Shown: positions 46,925 to 55,898 of the stretch, piece by piece
Layout: each line of letters begins with the position of its first letter
Position numbering within the stretch: position 1 is the stretch's first letter
Source of the DNA: Bacteroides caecimuris
Lineage (GTDB): Bacteria; Bacteroidota; Bacteroidia; Bacteroidales; Bacteroidaceae
DNA: 64,000 nt
Assembly: GCF_001688725.2 (NCBI RefSeq)
Contig: NZ_CP015401.2
Location: 3,348,001 to 3,412,000 of the forward strand
Reading direction: 5' to 3'
Program-made: the position numbers and the translations under genes
Notes under the pieces: model-generated
What the model was told of the DNA's origin: nothing
Seen by the model: only the letters and a program-made list of their open reading frames with translations
The model's database searches: none

Positions 46925-47110
46925 TATCTTTGCAGAACTAACAGAAAAATAAATAGTTGTTCAACAATATGAAATGGCAGTTGTGCATATAGCTACGCTC
47001 AACGAATAGCACTTCCAATTATTGCTATTCAACAATAGACAGGCTTATGTTTTTAAGTTTGCCTGTTATTGCCTTGTCATTATCCCTTATTATAAATCTA
47101 TAAGATTGTC
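46925..47110 (+). promoter_or_regulatory. Promoter and attenuator-like leader of the MATE-Vat-rteAB operon
   Basis: A -7 box TATCTTTG lies at 46925-46932. About 37 bases later is a seven-codon open frame, followed by two hairpins: AATAGCA/TGCTATT (47005-47011 with 47023-47029) and CAATAGACAGGC with GCCTGTTATTG (47033-47044 with 47061-47071, one bulge). A short leader peptide plus hairpins resembles the translational attenuator known for tetQ-rteA-rteB of CTnDOT. Here it precedes a MATE pump gene instead. Confidence 0.6.
46969..46992 (+). CDS. Seven-residue leader peptide
   Basis: ATG to TAG encoding Met-Lys-Trp-Gln-Leu-Cys-Ile. It lies just after the predicted transcription start and before two hairpins, 166 bases upstream of the MATE gene. 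Ribosome stalling on it under drug could free the downstream start, as described for tetQ. Too short to be judged by coding statistics. Confidence 0.45.
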   Translation: MKWQLCI

Positions 47111-47158
47111 GTGCTGTTTAAAGCGGCAGGATGTATCGTATCATATTGGTTTGAACAA

Positions 47159-48448
47159 ATGAATTATACCTATAAGAAAATCTGGCTCATCGCTTTTCCT
47201 GTAATGATGAGCATCCTTATCGAACAACTGATAAATATTACCGATGCTTTGTTTTTAGGGCACGTGAGTGATGTGGAACTGGGCGCATCTGCTCTTGCCG
47301 GAATATGGTTCTTGGCAATTTATATGCTCGGCTTCGGGTTCAGTTTGGGGTTGCAAGTGGTAATTGCCCGCCGTAACGGAGAACAGCAGTATGCGGAAAC
47401 GGGAAAAACGTTCTTTCAGGGATTGTTTTTCTTGCTGATACTGGCGGTACTCCTCTGTATGCTATCCAAGATATTTTCTCCTGTTCTGTTGAAACATCTG
47501 ATAACTTCGGATGATGTGTATAATGCGGTTATCCGCTATTTGGATTGGCGTATTTGGGGATTGTTGTTCTCTTTCCCGTTCCTTGCCTTACGCTCGTTTT
47601 TGGTAGGCATTACACAGACAAAAGCTCTGAACATGGCAGCTTTCACTGCCGTACTGGTGAACATTCCGCTGAACTGGCTCCTGATATTCGGCTTCGATAT
47701 GGGTATATCGGGAGCGGCTATAGCATCTTCATTTGCCGAAATGTGTTCGCTGGCTGTATTGGCTGCATATATGTTTCGGCACATTGATAAAAAAGTGTAT
47801 AGCTTATACTGGCATATTGATATAACTATATTGAAAGAGGTATTTTCTATCTCGGTATGGAGTATGCTCCAGTTCTTTACAAGTGTAGCCATTTGGTTTC
47901 TGTTCTTCGTGGCTATCGAACGTTTGGGAGAAACGGAATTGGCTGTATCGAACATTATAAGAAGTGTTTCCGCACTGTTTTCCGTTATCGTCAATGCATT
48001 GGCAGGTGTCACCGGTTCTTTGGTGAGTAACCTGATTGGAGCAGGTGAAAAGAAACAAGTTTTTCCGCTTTGCCATAAGATTATCCGTTTAGGATATGCG
48101 ACAGGCATTCCACTGATTGCTTTTGCGTTGTTCTTTCACCAGCACATTATAGGGGCTTATACGGAAAATCCCGCTATCGTACAGCTTGCATGGCCGCCTT
48201 TTCTTGTCATGCTATTGAATTACTTCTTTGCACTACCCAGTTACGTCTATCTGAATGCTGTCACCGGAACGGGAGCGACACGGACGGTATTCATTTTTCA
48301 GGTGATAACTACTATTGCTTATCTGTTCTGCTTATGGGGATTAGATTTTTGTGATGTCCCGTTAGCGGCATATTGGGCAGTGGAATACTTATATGTAATG
48401 CTGCTTGGTACACAATCCGTCATTTATCTTAAATATAAACAATACTAA
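47159..48448 (+). CDS. MATE-family efflux transporter
   Basis: 429 codons from ATG 47159; a GTG at 47111 would add 16 unlikely residues. Twelve membrane helices in two six-helix halves, with IWLIAFPVMMSILIEQLINITDALFLGHVSDVELGASALAG at the start, typical of MATE/NorM antiporters that export cationic drugs using sodium or protons. It is the first structural gene behind the leader, and the Vat-like gene follows after 12 bases. Substrate is not known. Confidence 0.93.
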   Translation: MNYTYKKIWLIAFPVMMSILIEQLINITDALFLGHVSDVELGASALAGIWFLAIYMLGFGFSLGLQVVIARRNGEQQYAETGKTFFQGLFFLLILAVLLCMLSKIFSPVLLKHLITSDDVYNAVIRYLDWRIWGLLFSFPFLALRSFLVGITQTKALNMAAFTAVLVNIPLNWLLIFGFDMGISGAAIASSFAEMCSLAVLAAYMFRHIDKKVYSLYWHIDITILKEVFSISVWSMLQFFTSVAIWFLFFVAIERLGETELAVSNIIRSVSALFSVIVNALAGVTGSLVSNLIGAGEKKQVFPLCHKIIRLGYATGIPLIAFALFFHQHIIGAYTENPAIVQLAWPPFLVMLLNYFFALPSYVYLNAVTGTGATRTVFIFQVITTIAYLFCLWGLDFCDVPLAAYWAVEYLYVMLLGTQSVIYLKYKQY

Positions 48449-48460
48449 GAACTGAAAGTT

Positions 48461-49087
48461 ATGATGAACAAGATATATCCCCGTAAGGGTGACACGCAAA
48501 CCGTTTATTTGAATGCTGTCGTAAAAGACCCGTCTATCGAAATAGGCGACTATACCATTTACAATGACTTTGTTTCAGACCCGTGTCTGTTTGAGCAAAA
48601 CAATGTATTGTATCATTATCCCATTAACCATGAACGGCTGATAATTGGAAAGTTCTGTTCTATTGCTTGCGGTGCAAAATTTCTGTTCAATTGCGCCAAT
48701 CATACCCTGAAATCACTATCGACATACACGTTCCCGCTGTTTTATGAAGATTGGGAATTGGATAAGGCAAATGTGGCTTCCGCTTGGGACAACAAAGGCG
48801 ACATCGTAATAGGCAATGATGTATGGATAGGCTATGAAGCCGTTATTATGGCTGGTGTCCATATCGGTGACGGGGCTATTGTTGGTACAAGGGCGGTTGT
48901 GACGAAAGATGTGCCGCCCTATACCATTGTAGGTGGTATCCCCGCAAAGGAGATACGAAAGCGGTTCAGTCCTGATAGGATAGAACAGATGCAGGCTTTG
49001 AAATGGTGGAACTGGTCGGTAGATAAGATACGGGAGTTTTTGCCTTATCTGAAAGATGGACGTTGGGATAAATTACAGGCAGTATGA
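48461..49087 (+). CDS. Vat/CatB-like xenobiotic O-acetyltransferase
   Basis: 208 codons, hexapeptide-repeat acetyltransferase. Left-handed beta-helix repeats are visible (IVIGNDVWIGYEAVIMAGVHIGDGAIVGTRAVVTKDVPPYTIVGGIPAKEI), with the Vat/CatB loop and the likely catalytic His in CANHTLKSLSTYTFPLF. Such enzymes inactivate streptogramin A or chloramphenicol with acetyl-CoA. Which drug applies here is unknown. Its stop overlaps the RteA-like start by four bases, so translation is coupled. Confidence 0.88.
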   Translation: MMNKIYPRKGDTQTVYLNAVVKDPSIEIGDYTIYNDFVSDPCLFEQNNVLYHYPINHERLIIGKFCSIACGAKFLFNCANHTLKSLSTYTFPLFYEDWELDKANVASAWDNKGDIVIGNDVWIGYEAVIMAGVHIGDGAIVGTRAVVTKDVPPYTIVGGIPAKEIRKRFSPDRIEQMQALKWWNWSVDKIREFLPYLKDGRWDKLQAV

Positions 49088-51393
49088 AATCAATCAAGAA
49101 TCTAATTTCACTCGGCTATTTGCTGATGGCATTATTGGTTATCGGCATAATGTATATTTGGTATAAAGAATGGTGCGAATTAGAGAAATTGGAAGTTCAG
49201 AATCGTCATATAGATACTTTTCGCCAAGAATCGCACGAAATATTTGTTCTTCTTATTGAACTTTCTTTATCAGGCGAGACTGTATTGGAATGGGAATATA
49301 CAGATTTGGAACATTACCATTATCAACGCATGGCAATGGACAGTATGCTATGCCGTTTCAAAGTTATCTATCCGACAGAGCGCATAGACAGTGTACGCCA
49401 TCTTCTCAAAGATAAGGAACGACAAATGCGTCAAATCGTGCAGGTATTTGAACAGCAACAAGCCATCAACGATAAGATAACCAGTCAAGTACCCGCAATA
49501 GTACAAAAGAGTGTCCAAGAACAGTACCAAAAAACAAAACGAAAAGGATTCTTGGGCATCTTCGGCAAAAAAGAGGAAGCAAAGCCCACCGTGACCACCG
49601 CGATGCTCCGTTCCCTTAACCGGAATATGATAGCGGAACAACAGGCGCAAAGCCGCCGTTTGTCGGAACATGCCGATAGCCTTGCCGCACGAAATGCAGA
49701 ACTGAATAGGCTACTGCAAGGACTGATTATTCAAATAGATGGAAAAGTTCAAGCAGACCTGCAAAAAAGGGAATTGGAAATAGTTGCCATGCGGGAACGG
49801 TCATTTCTTCAGATTGGCGGCTTGACAGGGTTCGTCCTTCTTCTGTTAATCATTTCATATATCATAATTCACCGAAATACTAACCGTATCAAGCGGTACA
49901 AACGGGAAACGACAAATTTAATCAAACAGCTACAACAAGTGGTAGAGAAAAACGAGGCACTGATAGCCTCTCGCAAGAAAGCGGTACATACTATCACCCA
50001 CGAGTTACGCACACCGCTGACGGCAATCACAGGCTATACCGGGTTGATGCAGAAAGATTGTAACACGGACAAAATCAAAGTGTATGTTCAAAATATCCGG
50101 CAATCCTCCGACCTTATGCGCGAAATGCTTAACACCCTGCTTGACTTTTTCCGTCTGGATAACGGCAAGGAGCAGCCGAACACTTCTCCTTGCCGGATTT
50201 CGGCAATCATTCACACGCTCGAAACGGAGTTTATGCCAATCGCCATGAACAAGGGATTGGCTCTGACAATACATTGTCACAAGGATGCCCTCGTCCAAAC
50301 AGATAAAGAACATATCCTGCAAATCGGAAATAATCTGCTGTCAAACGCCATCAAATTCACGGAGGAAGGCGGTGTGTCGCTGACTACCGACTATACCGAT
50401 GGAGTTCTGATAATTACTGTTGAAGATACGGGTACAGGCATGACCGAAGAGGAACAGCAACGGGTGTTCAGCGCGTTTGAGCGTTTGGCAAACGCCGCCG
50501 CAAAAGACGGCTTCGGACTGGGACTGTCCATCGTACAACGTATTGTGGCGATGCTCGACGGTACAATCCGGCTGGAGAGCGAGAAAGGCAAAGGCAGCCG
50601 TTTCACGGTGGAAATACCCATGCAGACAGCCGGGGAACTGCCGGAAAGGATAAATCAGACACGGATTCATCATGACCGTATATTCCATGATGTCATTGCC
50701 ATCGACAATGACGAGGTATTGCTCCTTATGCTGAAAGAAATGTATGCACAGGAAGGGATACACTGCGACACCTGCACCGATGCTGCGGAGTTGATGGAAC
50801 TGATACGAAAAAAGGAATACAGTCTGCTTCTGACGGATCTGAACATGCCGGAAATCAACGGCTTCGAGCTGTTGGAGCTGCTACGTACCTCCAACGTTGG
50901 CAATTCAAAGACTATCCCGGTAGTCGTGACAACCGCTTCGGGCAGTTGCAGCAAGGAGGAACTTATGGAACGTGGTTTCTCCGGTTGCCTGCTCAAACCG
51001 TTCTCCATATCGGAACTGATGGAGGTTTCAGGCAAATGCGCCATGAAAGGTAAACTGAATGAAAAGCCGGATTTCACCTCCCTGCTGTCATACGGCAATG
51101 AATCCGTCATGCTGGATAAACTGATAACGGAAACCGAAAAGGAAATGCAGGCAATCAGGGAAGCGGGTCTAAAGAAAGACCTTCAGGAACTGGATGCCTT
51201 GACACACCACCTGCGAAGTTCATGGGAGATACTCCGTGCCGACCAGCCGTTAAGGGAACTATACAAATTGCTTCATTGCGATGGCACACCTGACGATAAA
51301 ACAATTGGCAATGCTGTAAAAGCTGTGCTGGACAAGGGTTCGGAAATCATCCGGCTGGCAAAAGAAGAAAGGAGAAAATACGAAAATGGATAA
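49084..51393 (+). CDS. rteA: RteA-like hybrid sensor histidine kinase
   Basis: 769 codons. Two membrane helices (about residues 9-27 and 241-263) enclose a long helical periplasmic sensor. Then come a HisKA domain with His306 (ITHELRTPLTAI), a HATPase domain (NLLSNAIKFTEEGG, DTGTGMTEEE, GLGLSIVQRIV), a receiver with Asp585 (LLTDLNMPEINGFE), and a C-terminal Hpt-like domain with His708. This matches RteA of CTnDOT-type elements, partner of RteB. In CTnDOT this pair lies in one operon after tetQ; here it follows MATE and Vat-like genes. Confidence 0.9.
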   Translation: MKSIKNLISLGYLLMALLVIGIMYIWYKEWCELEKLEVQNRHIDTFRQESHEIFVLLIELSLSGETVLEWEYTDLEHYHYQRMAMDSMLCRFKVIYPTERIDSVRHLLKDKERQMRQIVQVFEQQQAINDKITSQVPAIVQKSVQEQYQKTKRKGFLGIFGKKEEAKPTVTTAMLRSLNRNMIAEQQAQSRRLSEHADSLAARNAELNRLLQGLIIQIDGKVQADLQKRELEIVAMRERSFLQIGGLTGFVLLLLIISYIIIHRNTNRIKRYKRETTNLIKQLQQVVEKNEALIASRKKAVHTITHELRTPLTAITGYTGLMQKDCNTDKIKVYVQNIRQSSDLMREMLNTLLDFFRLDNGKEQPNTSPCRISAIIHTLETEFMPIAMNKGLALTIHCHKDALVQTDKEHILQIGNNLLSNAIKFTEEGGVSLTTDYTDGVLIITVEDTGTGMTEEEQQRVFSAFERLANAAAKDGFGLGLSIVQRIVAMLDGTIRLESEKGKGSRFTVEIPMQTAGELPERINQTRIHHDRIFHDVIAIDNDEVLLLMLKEMYAQEGIHCDTCTDAAELMELIRKKEYSLLLTDLNMPEINGFELLELLRTSNVGNSKTIPVVVTTASGSCSKEELMERGFSGCLLKPFSISELMEVSGKCAMKGKLNEKPDFTSLLSYGNESVMLDKLITETEKEMQAIREAGLKKDLQELDALTHHLRSSWEILRADQPLRELYKLLHCDGTPDDKTIGNAVKAVLDKGSEIIRLAKEERRKYENG

Positions 51394-52708
51394 GACAAAA
51401 ATCATCGTGGTGGAGGACAACATCGTATATTGCGAGTTCGTCTGTAATCTGCTGGTACGCGAGGGATTCCGCACCGTGCAGGCTTTCCACCTCTCGACCG
51501 CGAAGAAATATCTGCAACAGGCCGCAGACGGGGACATCGTGGTTTCCGACCTGCGCCTGCCCGACGGCAACGGTATCGACCTGCTGCGCTGGATGCGCAA
51601 GGAGGGCAGGATGCAGCCCTTTGTCATCATGACCGACTATGCCGAAGTGCATACGGCTGTTGAAAGCATGAAACTCGGCTCGCTGGACTACATACCCAAG
51701 CAGCTTGTGGAGGACAAACTCGTCCCTCTGCTACGGAACATATTGAAAGAACGGCACACCGGACGGAGCCGTATACCCCTGTTCTCGCGTGACGGCTCGG
51801 CGTTCCGAGCCATCATGAAGCGGATAAGGCTGGTAGCCCCCACCGACATGAGCGTGCTGATATTCGGGGAGAACGGCACGGGCAAGGAGCATATCGCCCA
51901 CCTGCTGCACGACAAGGGCAAGCGGGCAGGAAAGCCGTTTGTGGCTGTGGACTGCGGTTCGCTCACCAAAGAGCTTGCGCCGTCGGCATTCTTCGGACAC
52001 GTCAGAGGGGCGTTCACCGGTGCGGACAGTGCCAAGAAAGGTTATTTCCATGAAGCGGAAGGCGGCACGCTGTTCTTGGACGAGGTGGGCAACCTCGCAC
52101 CGGAAACCCAGCAGATGCTTCTGCGAGCCATACAGGAACGGAGATACCGCCCGATAGGTGACAGAACGGATAAGAGTTTCAATGTCCGCATCATCGCCGC
52201 CACCAACGAGAATCTGGAAAAGGCGGTCAATGAAAAGCGTTTCCGGCAGGATTTATTATACCGCCTGCACGACTTCGAGATAACCGTTCCGCCGTTGCGC
52301 GACTGTCAGGAGGACATCATGCCTTTGGCTGAGTTCTTCCGTGAAATTGCGAACCGGGAACTGGAATGCGATGTCATCGGCTTTGACGGTGAAGCCCGCA
52401 AGACATTGCTGACCCATGCGTGGCCGGGCAACGTCCGTGAGCTTCGGCAGAAAATCATGGGTGCTGTTTTGCAGGCACAGACCGGTCTTGTCACGAAAGA
52501 GCATCTGGAACTTGCCGTGACGAGGGCGACCTCACCTGTCAGTTTCGCCCTGCGCAATGATGCGGAAGACAAGGAGCGTGTCTTACGCGCGTTGAAGCAG
52601 GCGAACGGAAACCGCAAGGTTGCCGCCGAACTGCTCGGGATAGGACGTACGACGCTGTACAACAAACTGGAAGAATATGGATTGAAGTATAAATTTCAGC
52701 AATCATAA
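51386..52708 (+). CDS. rteB: RteB-like sigma54-type response regulator
   Basis: 440 codons, overlapping the RteA-like gene by eight bases. Receiver domain with Asp55 (VVSDLRLPDGNGID), AAA+ activator domain with Walker A GENGTGKE at 161-168, the GAFTGA loop at 208-213 and FLDEVGNL, and a Fis-type helix-turn-helix (NRKVAAELLGIGRTTLYNKLEEYGL). In CTnDOT RteB turns on rteC, which leads to excision and transfer. No rteC is present in this island, and the DNA just downstream is interrupted by IS66. Confidence 0.93.
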   Translation: MDKTKIIVVEDNIVYCEFVCNLLVREGFRTVQAFHLSTAKKYLQQAADGDIVVSDLRLPDGNGIDLLRWMRKEGRMQPFVIMTDYAEVHTAVESMKLGSLDYIPKQLVEDKLVPLLRNILKERHTGRSRIPLFSRDGSAFRAIMKRIRLVAPTDMSVLIFGENGTGKEHIAHLLHDKGKRAGKPFVAVDCGSLTKELAPSAFFGHVRGAFTGADSAKKGYFHEAEGGTLFLDEVGNLAPETQQMLLRAIQERRYRPIGDRTDKSFNVRIIAATNENLEKAVNEKRFRQDLLYRLHDFEITVPPLRDCQEDIMPLAEFFREIANRELECDVIGFDGEARKTLLTHAWPGNVRELRQKIMGAVLQAQTGLVTKEHLELAVTRATSPVSFALRNDAEDKERVLRALKQANGNRKVAAELLGIGRTTLYNKLEEYGLKYKFQQS

Positions 52709-52851
52709 CTGATAATCATTGGATATAGGCTATTATGAATATCAATGTTGCAATTTCATTCATTGTAAAGATATAGGCTTCAAAAAATAATGTTATCTTT
52801 ACATACAGACTAGTTGTTCAATAGTAACGAGCCGCAAAACTTTGAAATTAG
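52709..52851 (+). promoter_or_regulatory. Promoter-like remnant after rteB cut by IS66
   Basis: TTATCTTTAC near 52791-52800 followed by TAGTTGTTCAATAGTAAC resembles the start of the MATE operon leader (TATCTTTGC...TAGTTGTTCAACAATA). It may be the promoter of a lost gene such as an rteC-type target. IS66 begins at 52852. Confidence 0.35.
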
Positions 52852-52938
52852 GTAATCATTCTATTTTCCGCCACGACAATTTTATCGGCTGTTTTTCAGC
52901 CGATAAAATAAAAATGCCCGCAAGAAAATATTTTTGTT

Positions 52939-54699
52939 TTAACATTCCGGTTTATAAAAACATGGTAGAAGAGTCTTCTTGTCGCAGTCCTTACCATGAA
53001 GAATACATTCGAACAGGTGCTTCAGGTAATCCTGAGGGTCTATGCCATTAAGCTTGCAGCTTTCTATCAGAGAGAAGATGAATGCCGAGTTTTCTGCCGC
53101 ATCCTCACTGCCTATGTTCATACAGTTCTTGAGCAACAGCTTTACCGGTTTCATCCTTTGTTCACAGAGGTTGTTCGATATTTCCGCTGCACCGTCCTTG
53201 AGGATATTTCTCAGGGACTTCCACTGGTTTAACGTATAATTGACAGCCTTTCTCATCAGTTCGTTAGCCATAATCTTCGCATCCTGCATCATCATGACCA
53301 CCTTATGATGGATACTTTCAAGGATCGGTCCTGTAAGCTGCCGTCTTTTCCCCTTTATCTGCTCACCGCTGAGCTTCATGGTGCGGAACAGCTCTTCATT
53401 CATGAACATATCGCCGATGGAGTCTATTATCTCCATCGCTGTCCTGTCCGAAGGCAAGGCGTCAACCCACAACCTTCTGCAGTGCGTCCAGCATCCTATA
53501 TGCAGCACCTTTGAGTCTTCTCCATCAAACATTCTGTAAACCGTATATCCGTCAGTGGACAGGGTCCCCATAAAATGTTCCAGGAACGACTTCGCCACAT
53601 CGGATGACCTGCTGCCGTTGTTATAGTGATAATAGACCATCTTCATATGCTTTGCAAAGAATGCCCATAAGTACTTTCTCCTGTAAGCCTTGCCTTCCTT
53701 TGTTTCGATGCCTACAAGTTCGGTCGTCTCATCAACCATAAGATATTCAGCCTGCTGTACAAACCCCTTGAATACCTCTCCGATAAAACCCTTGAGTTTG
53801 GCGATTCCGTTATGGATATAGCTGTTCAGTGTGGTATTGCTTATGTGGATGCCCTCTCTGGCAAGCAGTCTTATCTGCCTGTTCTCCGGCATGCTGAAGT
53901 CATATTTCAGACAGAGCAGACGGGCAAGCAGTTCAGGAGAGAAGATGCCTCCAAGGTCTTTCAGCGGATGTTCCATCGTGTTCGCGAAAGTGCCGTCCGC
54001 AAGCTTCACCCTTGCCACCTTGTAGACATGCTCCACGTTATGAGCCCTTACATGTTCTATGACCCTGTATTCCCACACATCAGGCATACCGTTGCGGTTC
54101 ATGAACCGTCCTCCTTCGGGAAGCGTGTAATACTCGTCCACTTCATGTACTACCACTTTGTCAACTTTCAATTTGGTTTTCACGGCACGTGGTGCAGTTT
54201 CCTTTCTTCTTGAAGGTTGGCTGTCCTGTGCAGGTGTGCTACCAGAAATGGTACTGCTGCCGGTTTCGTTACCGTCAGCCTTATCGTTGTCATCATCCTT
54301 TCTGTCAGAACCGTCATATTCGGACTTATGCAGTGCAGACTTGTCAAGGTTACGGTTGTTCAGCAGTTTTCTTTGCTCGGATGTACGGCCGAAACGGTGT
54401 TTCCTGCTGTCCTCAAGCTGAAGCCTGAGATTGGATATCTCGTTTGCCAGCATCCGGTTCACCTCGTCTTTCGCTTCAAGCTGCTTTCTCATAAGCTCCA
54501 TTTCTTTTCGATAGTTCTCGACTGTTACGGATAATTCATTGATTGTATCAACCAGAGCCTTGGAGTTCTCCTTATTGGATTCTTCAATGGCCTTAAGCCT
54601 CGCAATCAGTTCGTTTACCTGTTTGCGAAGCCCTGCCTTTTCCTCATTCGCCAGACCCAACTGGCAGCAAAGTAACTCGTATGCCCTTTCATCAATCAT
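52939..54699 (-). CDS. tnpC: IS66 transposase TnpC
   Basis: 586 codons. N-terminal leucine-zipper-like coiled coil (residues about 15-110), a low-complexity linker rich in Asp and Ser, then the IS66 DDE core (EYLMVDETTELV near residue 320 carrying the first Asp, STDGYTVYR near residue 375, and the Glu in a late helix near ISNNLCEQRMKPVK). The C-terminal element ends near FECILHGKD. DDE transposase that moves IS66 together with TnpA and TnpB. Confidence 0.94.
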   Translation of the reverse strand: MIDERAYELLCCQLGLANEEKAGLRKQVNELIARLKAIEESNKENSKALVDTINELSVTVENYRKEMELMRKQLEAKDEVNRMLANEISNLRLQLEDSRKHRFGRTSEQRKLLNNRNLDKSALHKSEYDGSDRKDDDNDKADGNETGSSTISGSTPAQDSQPSRRKETAPRAVKTKLKVDKVVVHEVDEYYTLPEGGRFMNRNGMPDVWEYRVIEHVRAHNVEHVYKVARVKLADGTFANTMEHPLKDLGGIFSPELLARLLCLKYDFSMPENRQIRLLAREGIHISNTTLNSYIHNGIAKLKGFIGEVFKGFVQQAEYLMVDETTELVGIETKEGKAYRRKYLWAFFAKHMKMVYYHYNNGSRSSDVAKSFLEHFMGTLSTDGYTVYRMFDGEDSKVLHIGCWTHCRRLWVDALPSDRTAMEIIDSIGDMFMNEELFRTMKLSGEQIKGKRRQLTGPILESIHHKVVMMMQDAKIMANELMRKAVNYTLNQWKSLRNILKDGAAEISNNLCEQRMKPVKLLLKNCMNIGSEDAAENSAFIFSLIESCKLNGIDPQDYLKHLFECILHGKDCDKKTLLPCFYKPEC

Positions 54700-54786
54700 G
54701 ATATAAAGGTACGAAAAACCAGGCAGTTACGCAAACTTTTTATCGTTTATTTTTATATTATTTTACTGATAGTCAATATGTTAATA

Positions 54787-55131
54787 TTAATCTTTTGAAC
54801 TAACGTACATCTTGTCAACTACAATACTTTCCGTAAGATAGGCCATGTCTGACCATTGTATCCGGTAGCATTTGGAGACCTCATCAAATACCGGTTTCTT
54901 GAACTTTCCCATGACAGGACGTTTCTCGTAAAGCACATAAAAACCGCGTTCGTAATGAAGTATCTTCACAACCTTCCGGTTACGGGACATGAACATATAT
55001 ACATTGGATGCATCGCTCGGGTCAAGTGACATCTCTTCCCTTATACTCTCACACAGACGGAAAATGCCTTTCCGCAAATCCACATTACCGTTGAACAGAT
55101 AATAGTTCAGGTTAGCACTCAGTCCAAGCAT
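54787..55131 (-). CDS. tnpB: IS66 accessory protein TnpB
   Basis: 114 codons, the usual TnpB size. Conserved IS66 Orf2 pattern: YYLFNGNVDLRKGIFRLCESI at the start, YMFMSRNRKVVKILHYERGFYVLYEKR in the middle. Needed for IS66 transposition; biochemical role unclear. One base separates it from tnpA. Confidence 0.93.
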   Translation of the reverse strand: MLGLSANLNYYLFNGNVDLRKGIFRLCESIREEMSLDPSDASNVYMFMSRNRKVVKILHYERGFYVLYEKRPVMGKFKKPVFDEVSKCYRIQWSDMAYLTESIVVDKMYVSSKD

Positions 55132-55132
55132 A

Positions 55133-55531
55133 TCATCCTATCATTTTATTAAGCAACAAGCTCAAATCAAGAACTGTGGTGTTTCTCAGAAACAGTGTGG
55201 CACCTGATGTCAATTGCAACTTAACCCATCTTATAGGAGGCTCACCTTCAAGCTGTTTCACTTCCATTTTCACGGTTGGACTGTTGCAGGGATTGCCGGT
55301 TATCTGCACCTTGGCTACCTTGGGCTGTTCCACCCGGACTGTCTTGCCTAACTTCTCACTCCACAGCTGGTGGCGCTGCCAGTTCATGAACTTGTCGTAA
55401 TTCACTCCATAATCCGCACAGAACTCGCGAAGGTCTTTGGTTTCGCAGCACAGCTGATAGAGGTCGTACACCTCCTGGTAGTTTACTTTTTCTTTTGCCA
55501 TAATCTTTGTTAGTAATTGGTTATGGCGCAA
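55133..55531 (-). CDS. tnpA: IS66 accessory protein TnpA
   Basis: 132 codons, first gene of the element. A DNA-binding N-terminal part (YQEVYDLYQLCCETKDLREFCADYGVNYDKFMNWQRHQLW) is helix-turn-helix-like. The C-terminal part ends in strands, as in Bacteroidetes IS66 Orf1 proteins. Lies just inside the right end. Confidence 0.85.
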   Translation of the reverse strand: MRHNQLLTKIMAKEKVNYQEVYDLYQLCCETKDLREFCADYGVNYDKFMNWQRHQLWSEKLGKTVRVEQPKVAKVQITGNPCNSPTVKMEVKQLEGEPPIRWVKLQLTSGATLFLRNTTVLDLSLLLNKMIG

Positions 55532-55589
55532 AGATATGCTGGGTTGCGATGCGTGTCAAGGCGGAAAATAGAATGGTTACTGAAATTAG

Positions 55590-55898
55590 GACTATTGCCA
55601 AGTCATTATCATAAAAACGGATATACTAATAACTCTCACATCTTAAATTATCTGCAATCAATGTCGTTTTTTTACGAAAACCCGACATTGATTGCAGTAA
55701 GAGTGTTCCTAAAATCGATCAACAACTCTATGCTAAATGCCATCTGACCAATGAAGAAATCGCATTCATAGAATCAATGATACAGCCAATGTGATAAATA
55801 AGGGTGGAAATTACTACAATTTTTTCTACCCTTTCTATCTATTTTCTTAAATTGAGGTGTAATTATGTGAGAGTTTACGAAACCTATCGTTTTTATTT
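55590..55898. other. Remnant DNA between IS66 and the defence operon
   Basis: Holds the end of a broken methylase gene (listed separately) and a perfect 15-bp inverted repeat CTGCAATCAATGTCG (55652-55666 with 55683-55697). The rest has no recognised feature. Confidence 0.5.
55699..55794 (+). pseudogene. C-terminal scrap of an Eco57I-type restriction-methylase
   Basis: The plus-strand frame ending TGA 55792-55794 encodes KIDQQLYAKCHLTNEEIAFIESM and then IQPM, the typical closing segment of Eco57I-type restriction-modification methylases (family memory; short match). Nothing of the rest of such a gene is present. It suggests an older restriction system stood beside the defence operon before the IS66 or other deletion. 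Confidence 0.45.

Larger units (their letters stand above)
52852..55580 (-). mobile_element. IS66-family insertion sequence, 2729 bp
   Basis: Terminal inverted repeats GTAATCATTCTATTTTCCGC (left) and GTAACCATTCTATTTTCCGC (right, minus strand), with similarity continuing to about 27 bases. TGAAATTAG flanks both sides (52843-52851, 55581-55589), in line with the 8-bp target duplication of IS66. All three genes tnpA, tnpB and tnpC are open, so the element looks intact. Confidence 0.92.

Noticed and set aside
47111..47158. GTG start for the MATE transporter
   Set aside because: Adds 16 residues that do not belong to the family N-terminus; ATG 47159 begins the conserved first helix at the usual distance.
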